Made by a program: the position numbers and the translations under genes. Under the pieces are notes generated by a model. It searched no databases. It saw only the letters and a program-made list of their open reading frames with translations, and was not told the DNA's origin. A stretch of 64,000 bases of DNA from Rhizophlyctis rosea (lineage: Eukaryota > Chytridiomycota > Chytridiomycetes > Rhizophlyctidales > Rhizophlyctidaceae): assembly GCA_027596075.1 (NCBI GenBank), contig JADGJC010000043.1:62001-126000 (forward strand), given 5' to 3'. Position 1 is the first letter of the stretch, and each line of letters begins with the position of its first letter. Positions 1 through 12,334 of the stretch are shown in pieces.

Positions 1-1365
1 GCGGTTGGATTTCAGATTTGCGTACTAGTGACCGGACGACGCGATGGAGTAGTATGTAGGGTGCAGTGCGTGTGGCATTGGGAACTCAAAGAGTCAGAGG
101 TCGGGGCAGGGTCCAATGTAAAATGAGGCAAGTAAGTAGTAGTAGAACCATGTAATAACTCATATATGCACCGTATAATAGTCTACTATTTCTATGTATT
201 ATATTCAAAATCAAATATAGTCTGTATCTGCATCATGATTCTTTGCGACTCTGCAGCATCTCGTGGTGGACCGGTGACATTGATCACTCTAGCCGGGAAT
301 TTGGACTTTGGGCAGGTTAGGGCATGCGACAAAGTGATGCGACAGTGTGTTCGAGGTTGGTTCTCTGACATTTTACAAAACTTTTTAGTACATCGGTTGA
401 ATGTCACTGTGCTCATCTTGACGCGCGTGGCTTTGACAGCAACCACCTGCGGACAAGGCAAACTATTCTCAAACTAAGTGCGGAGCAGTAGGGATGTTGA
501 CTTGTTACGGCGGTATTGTTCCCTATGTACGATATTTCCCGGCACTTTACCAGAGAAGTGCAGCTGGTTGTTGATGAGTCGAGAGAAAGGGGGAAAGACC
601 GGCACTATGCGAGACTTCATCTTGCGTGGACATTACAGCAGGAAACACCAATTCAGTTGCTTGGTGGGCAGCAGGGTCAGATGCGGCATGTCTTCCTCTA
701 GAGTTAGTTACCAATCTCTGGTAAGTGCCTTGATATTTTGACCTTACTTGTTTTATTTTTCCTCTTAGTCTTGGTCTTTCATTCCAATACTAACTTCCAA
801 CAATGGTGGTGGTATTGCAAATTAGCATTCTATCACTCTAATCCATGTGTCAACAATAATAGCATGTTGGGGAGCAAGTGAGCCCTAAGCGTGTTTATTG
901 TTCGCACAATTCAGTCCGCCACGAATGATTGTACCACTTCTTGCAAGGTACACCGGAAAGTGTGGCATGCGTGATCTACAATGCCGCGCTTATGCCGTAT
1001 CGTTGAGACGATCTTGAAGGATTATCGCTCCACACTTTACCAGGAAGCACCGAACTGATGATGTAGAAACTAATTCATCGAAAGGAAAACCATGTGCATA
1101 CATATGATATGGAATTCAATTACGAATAAGCAGCAGTGGTGGAGGCGATCGTAGCTTCCTTCATGGATTTTGTATGCCCCGGAAAGGCTATGGGTTTATT
1201 AGTGCACTTAGCGATGAGAGGACCTCTCTCGGCCAAGCAATGCAACACGGTCAATATATCATCCAATGAATCTCATCGCGCATCCGATCAATTCCGTGAA
1301 ATGAATGCTGACCAATCCGCTGAGCAACCTGCTGAGCGACTTGACCTCAACGCGCTCCAAATTTC
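1..1365. other. no protein gene recognised
   Basis: No reading frame here has family resemblance or a convincing exon chain. The only thing of note is an 11-mer, CACTTTACCAG, at 543-553 and 1033-1043, which recurs at 7750-7760. The end of the stretch is the upstream region of the U5 RNA gene. Confidence 0.5.
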
Positions 1366-1403
1366 TATAAATATCGGGTACCCTCCCTCACCCCCCGTTG
1401 CTC
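1366..1403 (+). promoter_or_regulatory. U5 snRNA core promoter (TATA plus initiator-like block)
   Basis: TATAAATA at 1366-1373 is followed by a C-rich run and TTGCTC at 1398-1403, ending just before the U5 RNA. The same order (TATAAATA, C-rich run, TTGCTC, then ATTC) precedes U1 at 2191-2230, which supports a common snRNA promoter. The start site of U5 is inferred from this match. Confidence 0.7.
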
Positions 1404-1406
1404 ACC

Positions 1407-1530
1407 ATTCGGCCTGGTGTGCTCGCAAACTTATAGACCCATCGCCTTTTACTATGGATCTCAGTGTGAACGCATCACTAAGGGCCTTTATCCAATTTTT
1501 TCCATACCCTTCACTCCTGAACGGGAGTTG
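1407..1530 (+). ncRNA. U5: U5 spliceosomal snRNA
   Basis: The invariant U5 loop I, CGCCTTTTACT, lies at 1443-1453 and is closed by CCAT/ATGG with further pairing outside (AGAC/ATCT). An Sm-protein site AATTTTTT follows at 1494-1501, then a terminal hairpin (ACTCC...GGAGT, 1513-1528). Loop I aligns the two exons in the spliceosome during both catalytic steps. Spacing from the 5' end to loop I (about 37 nt) and from loop I to the Sm site matches known U5 RNAs. The 5' end is placed by comparison with the U1 promoter and may be off by a few bases; the 3' end is the base of the hairpin. Confidence 0.92.
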
Positions 1531-1552
1531 AGAAGGAAATTTTATAAAAAAT

Positions 1553-1564
1553 GAAGAAGAAAAT
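1553..1564 (+). promoter_or_regulatory. candidate snRNA 3' element
   Basis: GAAGAAGAAAAT lies about 22 nt after the end of U5. A nearly identical A/G string, AAAGAAGAAAAC, lies 17 nt after U1. A role in 3'-end formation is inferred only from this shared position. Confidence 0.35.
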
Positions 1565-2190
1565 GAATGTGTTTTGATGGTCACAAGACTTGAACTCTCG
1601 TTGTTAGTAAAACTGTTATTTGGAGTTTTTTGTCCATCTATCTGATCCCTTCCGGGACCTTGGCTGCGCGAATACATCAAACAAGCTAACCCCGTCAGCG
1701 GCAACACACGTTTTTTGTGGTACAGCAGTTGGCACAGATATGGTATAACAAGGCACAGTCAAGTACGCAGCAAATTTCCGGCCCGCGGAGGGATAGACAT
1801 TGACCCATTGCAGTCTTTGACCCACAAAATAGCAAACCGATCCATCACCTTTCCCGACAAGTGTGGACTGAAGTGTTCCTTTCGTGCTTTGGTTTGGTCC
1901 TTTGACTCCCATCTCAAGGGGATGGATCATTTTTACTGCCGATCTCGAATGCGAATGTATTCATGGACTATCGAAAATGATGAAGTTCGAAATTCAGATG
2001 GATGGATTTCGGCAAACATGCCACCCAAGACGTGCATCAGGGTCCAGGGTTCGCGTCACTGCAGGGTCCACATGCAGCAAAAGTTCTCGAACCTTCTTTG
2101 CGGCGCAACTTCGCTTTTGCGCAGTTGTGGCTTAGGTCATTCCGACCAGGGTTCATTCATTCGATTGCCCAAGGCCTGTCCAAAAAACTC
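1565..2190. other. spacer between U5 and U1 genes
   Basis: No coding sequence or further RNA gene recognised. Reading frames on both strands here lack family resemblance. The distal part presumably carries upstream elements of the U1 promoter. Confidence 0.5.
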
Positions 2191-2224
2191 TATAAATAGC
2201 CCCCCACCCCCGCACCCCTTGCTC
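2191..2224 (+). promoter_or_regulatory. U1 snRNA core promoter (TATA plus initiator-like block)
   Basis: TATAAATA at 2191-2198, then a C-rich run, then TTGCTC at 2219-2224. The U1 RNA starts 40 bp after the first base of the TATA. The arrangement repeats that of U5 in this window. Confidence 0.72.
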
Positions 2225-2230
2225 CAATTC

Positions 2231-2398
2231 ATACTTACCTGACGAGGCTACCTGGTGCTCAAGAATGCCGGAGCTAGTCGTCGGACCTGGCATTGCACAA
2301 ACGTCCGGGTCTGGCGGCTACACACTGGCCCTAAAAAAGTCAGTCGTGATCGTATAATTTTTGGTAGTGGGAGGGCTGCGTTCGCGCGGCCTCTCCTG
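2231..2398 (+). ncRNA. U1: U1 spliceosomal snRNA
   Basis: The 5' end is ATACTTACCTG (2231-2241), the strand that pairs with 5' splice sites. The second stem-loop presents ATTGCAC (about 2291-2297), the U1A-binding loop sequence. The Sm site AATTTTTGG is at 2356-2364, followed by GTAGTGG and a terminal stem capped by a TTCG tetraloop (GCGTTCGCGC, 2378-2387), as in animal U1. Total length of 168 nt is close to the 164 nt of human U1. The first stem-loop (U1-70K site) is less well conserved. The donor sites used by genes in this window (GTAAGT, GTATGT, GTGAGT) fit pairing with this 5' end. Confidence 0.95.
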
Positions 2399-2414
2399 AA
2401 TTATTTTCAATAAT

Positions 2415-2426
2415 AAAGAAGAAAAC
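2415..2426 (+). promoter_or_regulatory. candidate snRNA 3' element
   Basis: AAAGAAGAAAAC, 17 nt past the end of U1, matches the string found downstream of U5 at 1553-1564. Function is inferred from position only. Confidence 0.35.
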
Positions 2427-2815
2427 TGGTTAAGGTCATTTGAAGTTCGTTTATCGCTTGATTGCCGTCCGGAGGGTGTCGGGTTTGATTCGTCGTGAGC
2501 AGCGGGTGGTGTTGAATTGACTCATGCTGAGCGCTGTTGATAGCTATCACCGGTTACAGCATTCGGCAAGCCATGATGAGTCATCGAGTACATCATCAAA
2601 CGAGAGAATGAGTGACGTCAGACCAACATTTTCTTTTTACCTCGCAAAATCCGGTCATCGTTGCAGACATTCAGCACAAAATTCGCATGGATGCTGTTCA
2701 AATATACTCATATCTATTAGTTATGTTCTACGACTGCCGAATTTGAAGGACGAGAAGTATTCTATCTAGCGTGCTATGTAACTCCTCCAAGCCTACTTAA
2801 TAACTGCGACCTATT
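2427..2815. other. intergenic, no feature seen
   Basis: Sequence between the U1 gene and the 3' end of the FAD oxidoreductase gene. A short tRNA-B-box-like string (GGGTTTGATTC, near 2480) has no supporting cloverleaf. Confidence 0.5.
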
Positions 2816-4969
2816 TCAAACTCTCTTGCACAACCTGCTTCCGTAATCAATCACTTCCCACCCTTCTGTACCGGGCGTCGTCCTGGTGTAGAATACGCCC
2901 GTCGGATCCCACTTCTTCCTAATGGCATAAAGACGAGAGTATTTGTCGCCCCAGTATGCATTTTGCCAGTTGGGTTCTTCGAGGTTACCCTGATGTGTTG
3001 AATAAGCGGGTGTTAGTCTGCGTGTTTTCATGGTGGATCGAAGATGCCCTGGCAAGAAAAGGGAACAGGATACACACCTCGTTTACATATGCTGCTCCAT
3101 AAGGAGAAGCTTTTCGTAGACCGCCGTCAACAATATCGGTAAGGTACTTCTGTGCAACAGCCTTCTCGGCCCATCCGGCACCTGTAATCAACGACCATTT
3201 AGTCAATCCATACACAAATCTATCACCCAAACCTCTTCCAATGAAGCAATAGCCGCAATGCGTCCCAAACTCACCGTTAGGCACCAAAACATTCGTAATC
3301 GTAAAACTACTCGCCTCCCTCCACTTCTCATTCACCGCATTATCCGCCTTCGGAACGCCAACACCAGGCCCAACAATATGTCCAATCAAAAACCCGAAAT
3401 TCATATAACTCCCGGCATCAGGTTCCACGATCTTCCGGTACGCATCCACAATATCATCTCCATGAAGCGCAATATCCTTCTTCGTGAATAACCGTCCACC
3501 AACGAGAGAACTGTCCCCCGCGTGCTCGAATTCAAACATGTCGATGTAGAGCTCGTAGAAGGTTTTGTATTCTTTTGCGAGTTTGGTGTAGGGTATGCCC
3601 TGCCGGTCGAGGTCGTCAAATAGGGGTTTAGTAACCTTGAGGATTTTGTCGCGCGTCATGTTTGGTCCGACGAACGGTTGCACGTGGAGAGAACCAGGGA
3701 AGATTTCGTAGTAGACGAACATGCCGTTGTCTACCCAGAGGTTTGCGCGGTTGTGGAAGGCGCGGATGGCTGACCAGATGAGGGTGGTGTTTGTGGTGTG
3801 GGTGGAGTTGATGTTGAGGATTAGACCGGCGGTGGGGACTTCTGGGTGGGTTTTGAGTGTGACGGAGACAACGACGCCGAAGGTTGAGGGGCCGCCGCCT
3901 TTGAGGGCCCAGAAGAGGGAGGGGTTTTGGAGTTCGTTTGCGGTGACGTAGCGGCCGTCGGCGGTGATGATGTCGAAGGAGAGGGCGGAGTCGGCGGCTG
4001 ATGGATGGTGCGGCGTGTTGATTAGCATGGAAGTTCATGAAAGACATTACAAGGAGTAATTACTACACATACCCATCCCATAAATAGTAGCCAAAGGCCC
4101 ATGCCCCCCACCCTGAATATACCCCCCCGCCAACCCAACACTGGCACACTCCCCCCCAACAACAACAACCGGCGGACTCTGCCTAAACGCCGCATCATAA
4201 ACCTCCTTAACCTCCACCCCAGCACCAACCGTCACCGCTCCACCCTTCCAATTCCCCGGTCCGCTATATTTCCTCACAAATTTGATACTTTTGAAATTGT
4301 GCGTGTTGATGGCCAGACTACCATACCCAGCACTGCGCCCCATGAAATCGTGCCCGGTGTTACGAATAACCAGTCGAACATTGTTTTGGCGGGCAAAGTC
4401 GACTCCGGCTTTTATGTGTTGGGGTTTGGTGGCTTTTATGACGTAGCGGGGGAGGTAGCCTAGTGTGCAGGTGTTGGTTATGTTGGGGTTTGTGGGGGGG
4501 ACGCAGGTGGTGTTTGTCCAGTATGTCCAGAGGTTTTCGACGGTTTTGTTTACTCTGTGGTATTGGGTGGGTTGGGAAGTGTGTGTCAGTTGGTGCGGAA
4601 ACTTGAAAGCCGTGTGGAGACTGCCCTCCCAAAATAAAGTGCAACTCACTGATAAAACTGATTAGCCCATAGATCCGTCTCGATTTTACACTTATCCGCA
4701 TCATAATAGCTCTTCCCCTCAAACTCCTTAAAGCACACTGCCAAATCAGGGACAACCCTCTCCAGCGCTCCTTCCACAGTGCTGTTCAAGCTCGTCCACT
4801 TCGCAGCCTTTGGCCAGCAGGCATCGCCCTCGTAGCATTTGCAGCTGTATTTGCGGCCGTTGTAGGTGAGGATGTTGGTCGGTGGGGACGGTTCGGGTTT
4901 GGTGTAGGAGTCGGCGTAGGCGCTGCTTGCCAGCAGAGCTGTGCAAGCGAGGATCGTAAACTTGCGCAT
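2816..4969 (-). CDS. secreted berberine-bridge-like FAD oxidoreductase
   Basis: Predicted 631 aa from four exons on the minus strand: 4969-4650, 4554-4073, 3997-3078, 2989-2816. Residues 1-19 form a signal peptide (MRKFTILACTALLASSAYA). A Cys-rich region follows (KCYEGDACWPKAAKW), then the PCMH-type FAD domain with the flavin-linking His motif RNTGHDFMGRS, the loop VVGGECASVGLAGGYIQGGG and FDIITADGRYVTANE. The BBE C-terminal motif NAYWGDKYSRL is in the last exon, split from YVNE by an intron. The layout matches secreted fungal FAD oxidases annotated as isoamyl-alcohol-oxidase-like or oligosaccharide oxidases; the substrate cannot be told from sequence. Several N-x-S/T sites fit secretion. Introns are 75-95 nt with CTAAC/CTAAT branch points. 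Frame totals are divisible by three across all junctions. Confidence 0.9.
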
Positions 4970-5546
4970 TGGTGAGGTTTGATGAGCGATATGGGTTCAG
5001 GAAATTGGACCTGCCAATGGATGGTGAGGGGGAAGCTGTTGCTTGCGACGTATATAAACTTGAGGAAGTGGGTGAACTTCCGATGCCGACAGACCGAGGC
5101 ACCAACACAAATTGTACGCACTGTGTTCAGCTTGGTTTGTTTACGCCTTTGGCGGAGCGGATGCCGCTATTTTTCGACGCGTTCGCCTCGGTGCCAGGCG
5201 GTGCCGCCAAAATCTTAGGAACGGAGGTCGGTTTGCCTTTCGAAGTTTTTGTGTTTTTGTCGTGCAAGCCTTGGACGCGCCTGCAGGGGCTATGTACTAT
5301 TACGGCAAGATGGGTGTAGCTTGAGCGACGGCCGCCCGAGAATTCGTGTCATGTGGAAGCCACTACACCACCACCACCACCACTCGCCAAGTCCCCCATC
5401 CACTAAACTGCGACGTAAAAACAGTAAACTAAGAATTGAACAACGCCTATGTACATGGTATCTAGCTGGCTGAATGCCTATATATGAGTCATCACCCTTG
5501 AAAACCTACAGATAGAAGCCTGTCCTATCTATCACCCACGGCAATT
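4970..5546. other. intergenic, promoter side of the FAD oxidoreductase
   Basis: Contains a TATATAAA-like stretch near 5050 (about 80 bp upstream of the oxidoreductase start, readable as TTTATATA on the minus strand) and a short CAC trinucleotide run around 5366-5383. No coding exon recognised. Confidence 0.5.
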
Positions 5547-7407
<1,861 letters not shown>

Positions 7408-7610
7408 AACCAAGACTCGCCCGACCTCTCGCAAACCAAGAGTCACCCGACTCATTTGCAAACCAAGAATCCACCTGACCCACCAACCATGAGTTGTCTG
7501 ACAACTCGTAACCTGTGGGCCTAACTGATTCTCAACCTGTGAATGCTCGGCATGACTCTTAACCTGACGGGAGCTTCGGATTCGAGGCTTAACCCGCGGT
7601 TCCAGGTGAA
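7408..7610. repeat. degenerate 24-30 bp tandem repeat (minisatellite-like)
   Basis: Eight units each begin with AACC, at 7408, 7434, 7461, 7485, 7510, 7534, 7561 and 7591. The first three share AACCAAGA followed by a C-rich CCGAC/CTGAC core; later units have drifted (AACCTGT..., AACCTGA...). Spacing is 24-30 bp. It looks like an old, decaying minisatellite. No coding role seen. Confidence 0.6.
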
Positions 7611-9324
7611 AATGGCGGGGGTAGCTGTTTCAAGCGACCGATGCTCTCTCTTGCCTCTCTTATGGGTCAGCTTCCCTCTTCCGTACATCCAACGTTGCTC
7701 TTTCAAACCTCCTGACTTGTCCTTCTCATTCGTTAGAAGGTACCCGCAACACTTTACCAGAAGAGTTCGACCCGACCAGCGTTTGCATCTTCTCACCTCA
7801 GTGCCTGCAGGTCGCGCCAACAAGATTTCAAGACCTGATAGTCTGACGTTCGCACCACCCCACATGGGACGTCAGGCGCGTGGTGTGGCAAAAATATCAT
7901 ATCCTTCGGGATTAAAAAAAAATAAAGAAGCACACCTACCGGCTCACTCGCCAGAGTTCAAGGACTTTCTTGTCCTGTTCAGTTCAGTTGATGAACAGTC
8001 ATGTGCGGGGTCACATCATACCTTTGGTATGGGGAGTGGATCCGGACTCAAGACAAGACCCGCGCGTGGTTTGGTATGTATTATTCCCACGAATTAATCG
8101 TGGAAGTCAGGCCGAAACGACCGTAAAAGCCGGTGGCTTCCCGGCTTGTGGGGAGCAAATAGACCATTGCTTGTTATGTATTGCATATCGCCTTTGTATA
8201 TATTAGGATTCTATTGGGCGGGGTCACAGATATTGGCGTGATTGCCGAGAGGAGTCTCATCCAGCTAAGTAGCGCAGTCGTGGTTTGATTTTTGGGGGAG
8301 CGGAGTGGTGCTCTTGCACGTGCACACAAGTATACCGTCCCCTGGTCTCTGGCATAATTGGTGTAAGTGAAAGGACTCAGTTAACGAGTTTGAGGGCATG
8401 CAGCATTGTGTATGCCTGCTGCTTCGCCGAGACGATTGCCGGAAGTGATAACGCGGTATATGTGCAACGTGCAAGGGGCGAATGGGCGTATTTTGAAAGG
8501 GGTACTGAATGCTCTCCATTGATACTCTTAGCGAATTGGAGCCGACCTTGCCAAATAATCACGCCGTTCGAGCTCCACCGCTTGTTTCTACAGGAACCGT
8601 TTCCACCACCGGCTACACCAGCATCGGTCAATGCTTCCCTCCTTCTCTTCAGGACACGTTTGTGTTGCGTCCGGCAGTTCCTTCAGTGGGATCGACTTCC
8701 TCCAATGGGATACGGCAGAGCCGCCGACGACCTCACCAACAACACCCGGTCTCTAATGTCGCCTACCTGTCACTGAAAGTGACGGTAGAGAGTCCAAACC
8801 CTCTGAAAAGACAGATGGGAGCATCCGATAATCAAGTTGCACAACTGCATCGATGTGCGGTCTGAAACGTTACTACGCAGAAAAGCGGTCCACACGAAGG
8901 AATCCGTGCGTTTCAACAGCGTTATTGCAAATGACCTAATGTCCATTCGTGGTCGCTTTACATCCCGAGACTCAAGGAACAGTTTCCTCATCAAAGAACG
9001 CACGAACTGCTATGGCTGTGCCTTTATCAAGGGAGCAATCGCGCAGCTCACTGACGGAAGCCGCAGAGATGTTTGCGAAAGTTTGCAAGCCTTCTTGGAT
9101 TACGAAGCAATCTATGGGACGGAGAAGCCATTTTTTGATCAATGCGGAAATATTGAGGAGATCAAGAAATGCATTGAATGCAGCTTACCGTGAAGTTTGA
9201 GTTTCTCGGAAGTGCCTGACATGAGACCGACCAAAGGCAGCCAGTTTTTCTCAGTCACGACCTCCGACGCGAATTGGTTGGCCAACTAAGGTGGTAATGA
9301 TGATGATGAGATGGTTGTGCATGG
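7611..9324. other. gene-poor stretch, no supported gene
   Basis: Several frames of 80-180 codons exist on both strands, but none resembles a family or links to others by convincing splice sites. The best two, 8509-8865 (+) and 8949-9200 (+), overlap in conflicting frames. A 6-bp inverted repeat CCACGA/TCGTGG is at 8087-8103. A tRNA-like string near 8235-8290 does not fold. Confidence 0.45.
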
Positions 9325-9675
9325 TCAGAACATCTTGAAAGGACGGTTGGCGTCTACCTCAAGGACTTCAGCCTGGGCCGCAGGATTCACTGCTCGAGAC
9401 AAGGATGACACGATATTGAGAACGTCCCGCCGAGAATGAATGGGATGTATTTGTGGTGCGGTACTGGCAAGCGACGATGGAGGTGAGAAAAGACTGAATT
9501 GGAGGCGGAGGAGAGGTGAGGGGTCGTCGTGGGAAAGATGAACGAGGATTGCAGTGTGGGAGAAGCGTTTCTGGCAGGCGGTCAATCTGATGCCATGGTG
9601 AGTATAACTATGCATGGCGTGCGTGGAGAGGACTGCAGTCATACCTTTCAAAAAGAATATCGAGTCGCGACTCAT
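9325..9675 (-). CDS. hypothetical small ORF
   Basis: An uninterrupted frame of 116 codons starting MSRDSIFFLKG and ending VLEVDANRPFKMF. The C-terminal third has balanced, protein-like composition. A TTTATATG sequence lies just upstream on the minus strand. No family recognised. A possible donor (GTATGA) and acceptor inside the 5' part would change frame, so the N-terminus is doubtful. It may be non-coding. Confidence 0.25.
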   Translation of the reverse strand: MSRDSIFFLKGMTAVLSTHAMHSYTHHGIRLTACQKRFSHTAILVHLSHDDPSPLLRLQFSLFSPPSSLASTAPQIHPIHSRRDVLNIVSSLSRAVNPAAQAEVLEVDANRPFKMF

Positions 9676-9829
9676 CTCCCACGTCCTCACTCGGTACACA
9701 TATAAACGCCAGGGACGACCTTGGACAGGTCAAGTCCGCGGGAGTTGTGGGCGTCGGTTCCACGACTGGCAGTTATGGAGCGGTCAGCGTATATAAGAAC
9801 GGTTGTCGCAAGCGCATAACGAGGCAAAG

Positions 9830-10018
9830 CTAACCCCGTACTCGGAAGCCTCTTGCCACTTCTGGTTCAGCGCGGAAGTCCCATACGGTTTTCGCTAGGT
9901 TTTTGTTGAAGAGAAGGGGTTCAAGGTCCGTGCGGAGGGGTTGGGGTGTGGGTGATGAGTAAGGTTGTGCGAGCGAGTTTAAGTCGTCTCGTTGGAAGAA
10001 GGGACTCGAGCGGTTCAT
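9830..10018 (-). CDS. hypothetical small ORF
   Basis: A 62-residue frame beginning MNRSSPFFQRDD and ending EVARGFRVRG. It contains a plausible folded stretch (LEPLLFNKNLAKTVWDF). It has no signal peptide or membrane segment and no recognised family. The frame stays open upstream of this ATG to about 10141, only from a TTG. Could be a small organellar or flagellar protein, or chance. Confidence 0.3.
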   Translation of the reverse strand: MNRSSPFFQRDDLNSLAQPYSSPTPQPLRTDLEPLLFNKNLAKTVWDFRAEPEVARGFRVRG

Positions 10019-10548
10019 GTTGGAGTGCTCGACACGCGCGGGCAATTTGTCGGTGGTAGATCTGTTTTGAGAGATGAAAGTGTGGGAAGATGGGTGAAGG
10101 CTATTTTTTGGCTCTGAGTGGCACGTATGCAATTTGACCAAATAAGGAGAGATTGTTTAGGAACACCCCACCCAAATGGGTCGTTATCCTCAAAGCAAAT
10201 CGGTCAACTTCAAGCGCTACTCCTGCTACTCTTCATGGATTGAAAGTGGGTATCTCTCTCAACAGAACCGCCCTTTGCGCCTCTGTTTGGCATCCTTTCT
10301 TCTCTATTTTGGCGTTCGTATTAAAGAATGTCCATCAGCGACCCTGGTGTGTTTTGGCAAAATTTGGCTGGTGTCCAGCACAGTTTGACCAAATAAGGAT
10401 AGGTTACAGGTGCTAGCAGGAAAATGAAAACTTTGGGCCCTTCACCACCATTTCAATTGTTTGCACCACGCAGGAAAAGTTGATGCCGGATTTTGCGTGA
10501 CTCTAAGTTACCAGCTTGGTCTTGAGATCACCAAGAAAATACGATCAT
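10019..10548. other. intergenic with a 16-bp direct repeat
   Basis: TTTGACCAAATAAGGA occurs at 10133-10148 and again at 10384-10399 in the same orientation. No exon recognised. The right side is the promoter of the F-box gene. Confidence 0.55.
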
Positions 10549-11979
10549 ATGACCAGAGTAGAGTTTTTGGCTTCTCTCCCCGCGGAAATTGCCCTTTCCT
10601 GTGCCGACTACTTTGATGGACTGTCTCTGGATAGATCGCTTCAGGTTGGCTCTACTTACGCGGCACATTATGCATCCAGTCAAGGAATTAGGTACATAGT
10701 TAATCTCCAACATTCTGCAGGTTAGCAAGGTTTGGCAGTTGATAGTCGACTACCCACCGCTTTGGGAAAAACACCTGATCCTTGCTGGCTCCATTGCGGA
10801 CGGCCATATCCTATCACATCACCCAGCTACCAAACGCTTGAAGGCAGGAAATATCAGCCGAGCTTCCTACTATGCCGTTATGCATCTCGAGCACGCCTGG
10901 AAACAACAGTTGCTTGTACCCAGAACCCTCATGCGTTTTCCAGAGGCTGGCGAGCGAGACGGTCACATGAGCCTCTTGGACAATATCTTGATCGTGTCCG
11001 TAAATGGGACTATCTCGGTGTGGGACTTGCAGTCTGAGCAAAAGCTGTTCGAATACAGCTGCTCTGCACCTACTAGAGAGTTGCATGGATATGTATCGGA
11101 GGACAGAACATCACTTGTCATTTCACAAAGGTAACTTCTTCACGTCCACTTGAGTTTGGTGAGGGAGAAGCGTCACTGACGCTGAGACAATTCATAATAG
11201 TACAGTTGATCTCTGGGATCTGGCCACTGCCACAAGAGTTCAAGCTGTCCCTGAAGTAGTAGTAGATGACGCACTAGTCTATGGCAGTTTATTGATTTTG
11301 CGGCAAGAATGGAATGGTGTGGATGTACTTGATGGAACCACTGTTTTGTACGAGTGGCAACCTCATGGCATGGTAAGTTTCGCAACATCTGCGCCGTTCC
11401 GATTTGTCACTTTCTGTGCAGGAGAGAGAATGACTCCGGTCAACATCAAAACCTCATTCTTCGACATAGCATCTTGATGACACCTACGATGATTTCATGA
11501 GCATATCCATGTGGATAGAGAATGAACACGAATTGTTCGTTCTAAGTGATGATATGACTGGAGATGATAAAGGGCTGCGAGTTGATATCCTTCAACTACC
11601 TGATTTGACGCCGATCGCCTCCCATTTCCTCAACTACCAATTGCCTCGTCGGAATGTCAAGCTGATCTCTCCTGGCTTCCTCTTGGCCAGCACACGCGAT
11701 CAAATGGAGTACCTAGTCCTAAAACGCAATGATGATGGTTTACCTTACCTTCACTCGCTTGGGAGGCATCGAGAATTGCGTGAGATTGATTACCGAGGCA
11801 TCGTTTCCAATGGATGGCTGCAGTTTGCAGATGGTTACTTCAGTCTGTTGAAGGAACCGAGTATTAGATGGGAGATAGGGGATGTTGGGGATCACTTACC
11901 AGCGCGTATTGGAATGTCTGATGATAAGCTGGTCCTGTTACAGTCTGATCGATTGGCAGTCTGCAGCTTGAGGCCGTAG
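10549..11979 (+). CDS. F-box protein with WD/beta-propeller-like C-terminus
   Basis: Predicted 395 aa in four exons: 10549-10644, 10721-11130, 11201-11372, 11470-11979. The N-terminus reads as an F-box (FLASLPAEIALSCADYF...VSKVWQLIVDYPPLWEKHL), which binds Skp1 in SCF ubiquitin ligases. Downstream are blades such as GTISVWDLQSEQKLFEY and STVDLWDLATATRVQAV, typical of WD-type propellers. The rest is divergent, so repeat number is unsure. The acceptor at 11469 is chosen because the nearer AG at 11421 leads to an immediate stop. The start is the first ATG in frame. Substrate unknown. Confidence 0.75.
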
Positions 11980-12334
11980 CGGTTGACACCAAGGTGTGTT
12001 TTCAAACTTATGCATATTGTTTCCCTTTTCCTTTCTTGTTATTTACTCAAATTGTTGGTGTGGAACCCTTGCAGTGCACCAACCCGAAAGAAGGGGACGA
12101 ACATGGTCCACAAGTCTAATTTGAAGGATGGTGGAAAGAACATCTATTTGTTCTATCTCTAGGCAGATAATGTTGGTGTTGTATGAATCACATAATACCA
12201 TAAGTTTATCAACGAGGCTGACTCATGTGAACGACGCGATGGGATGCGTACTTGTGAACGCTAAGCTGTTGTTTTCTGTGGGTCCACGTCACATATTAGA
12301 GTCAAAATATTCATTATGCATCTATCACATCTAT
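11980..12334. other. intergenic, 3' flanks of convergent genes
   Basis: Lies between the stops of the F-box gene (+) and the Cys-rich gene (-). No feature recognised. Confidence 0.5.

Noticed and set aside
1576..1640. Minus-strand box-B-like GTTCAAGTC
   Set aside because: T stem has mismatches, the enclosed length is about 60 nt, and no matching acceptor or A box was found.
2455..2500. Box-B-like GGGTTTGATTC after the U1 gene
   Set aside because: No convincing A box or acceptor stem upstream.
5366..5383. CAC trinucleotide run reading as poly-His
   Set aside because: Lies in the spacer upstream of the FAD oxidoreductase with no supporting exon; treated as a simple repeat.
8217..8300. tRNA-like string with GGCGTGATTGCCGAGAG and GGTTTGATTTT
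   Set aside because: No acceptor pairing, and the T-loop-like part lacks the invariant TTC; it does not fold as a cloverleaf.
8509..9200. Overlapping + strand frames that might be one gene
   Set aside because: The frames conflict, no splice sites join them cleanly and no family resemblance was seen.
11373..11421. 49-nt intron in the F-box gene ending at the first AG
   Set aside because: It leads straight to a stop codon; the acceptor at 11469 keeps frame into the long last exon.
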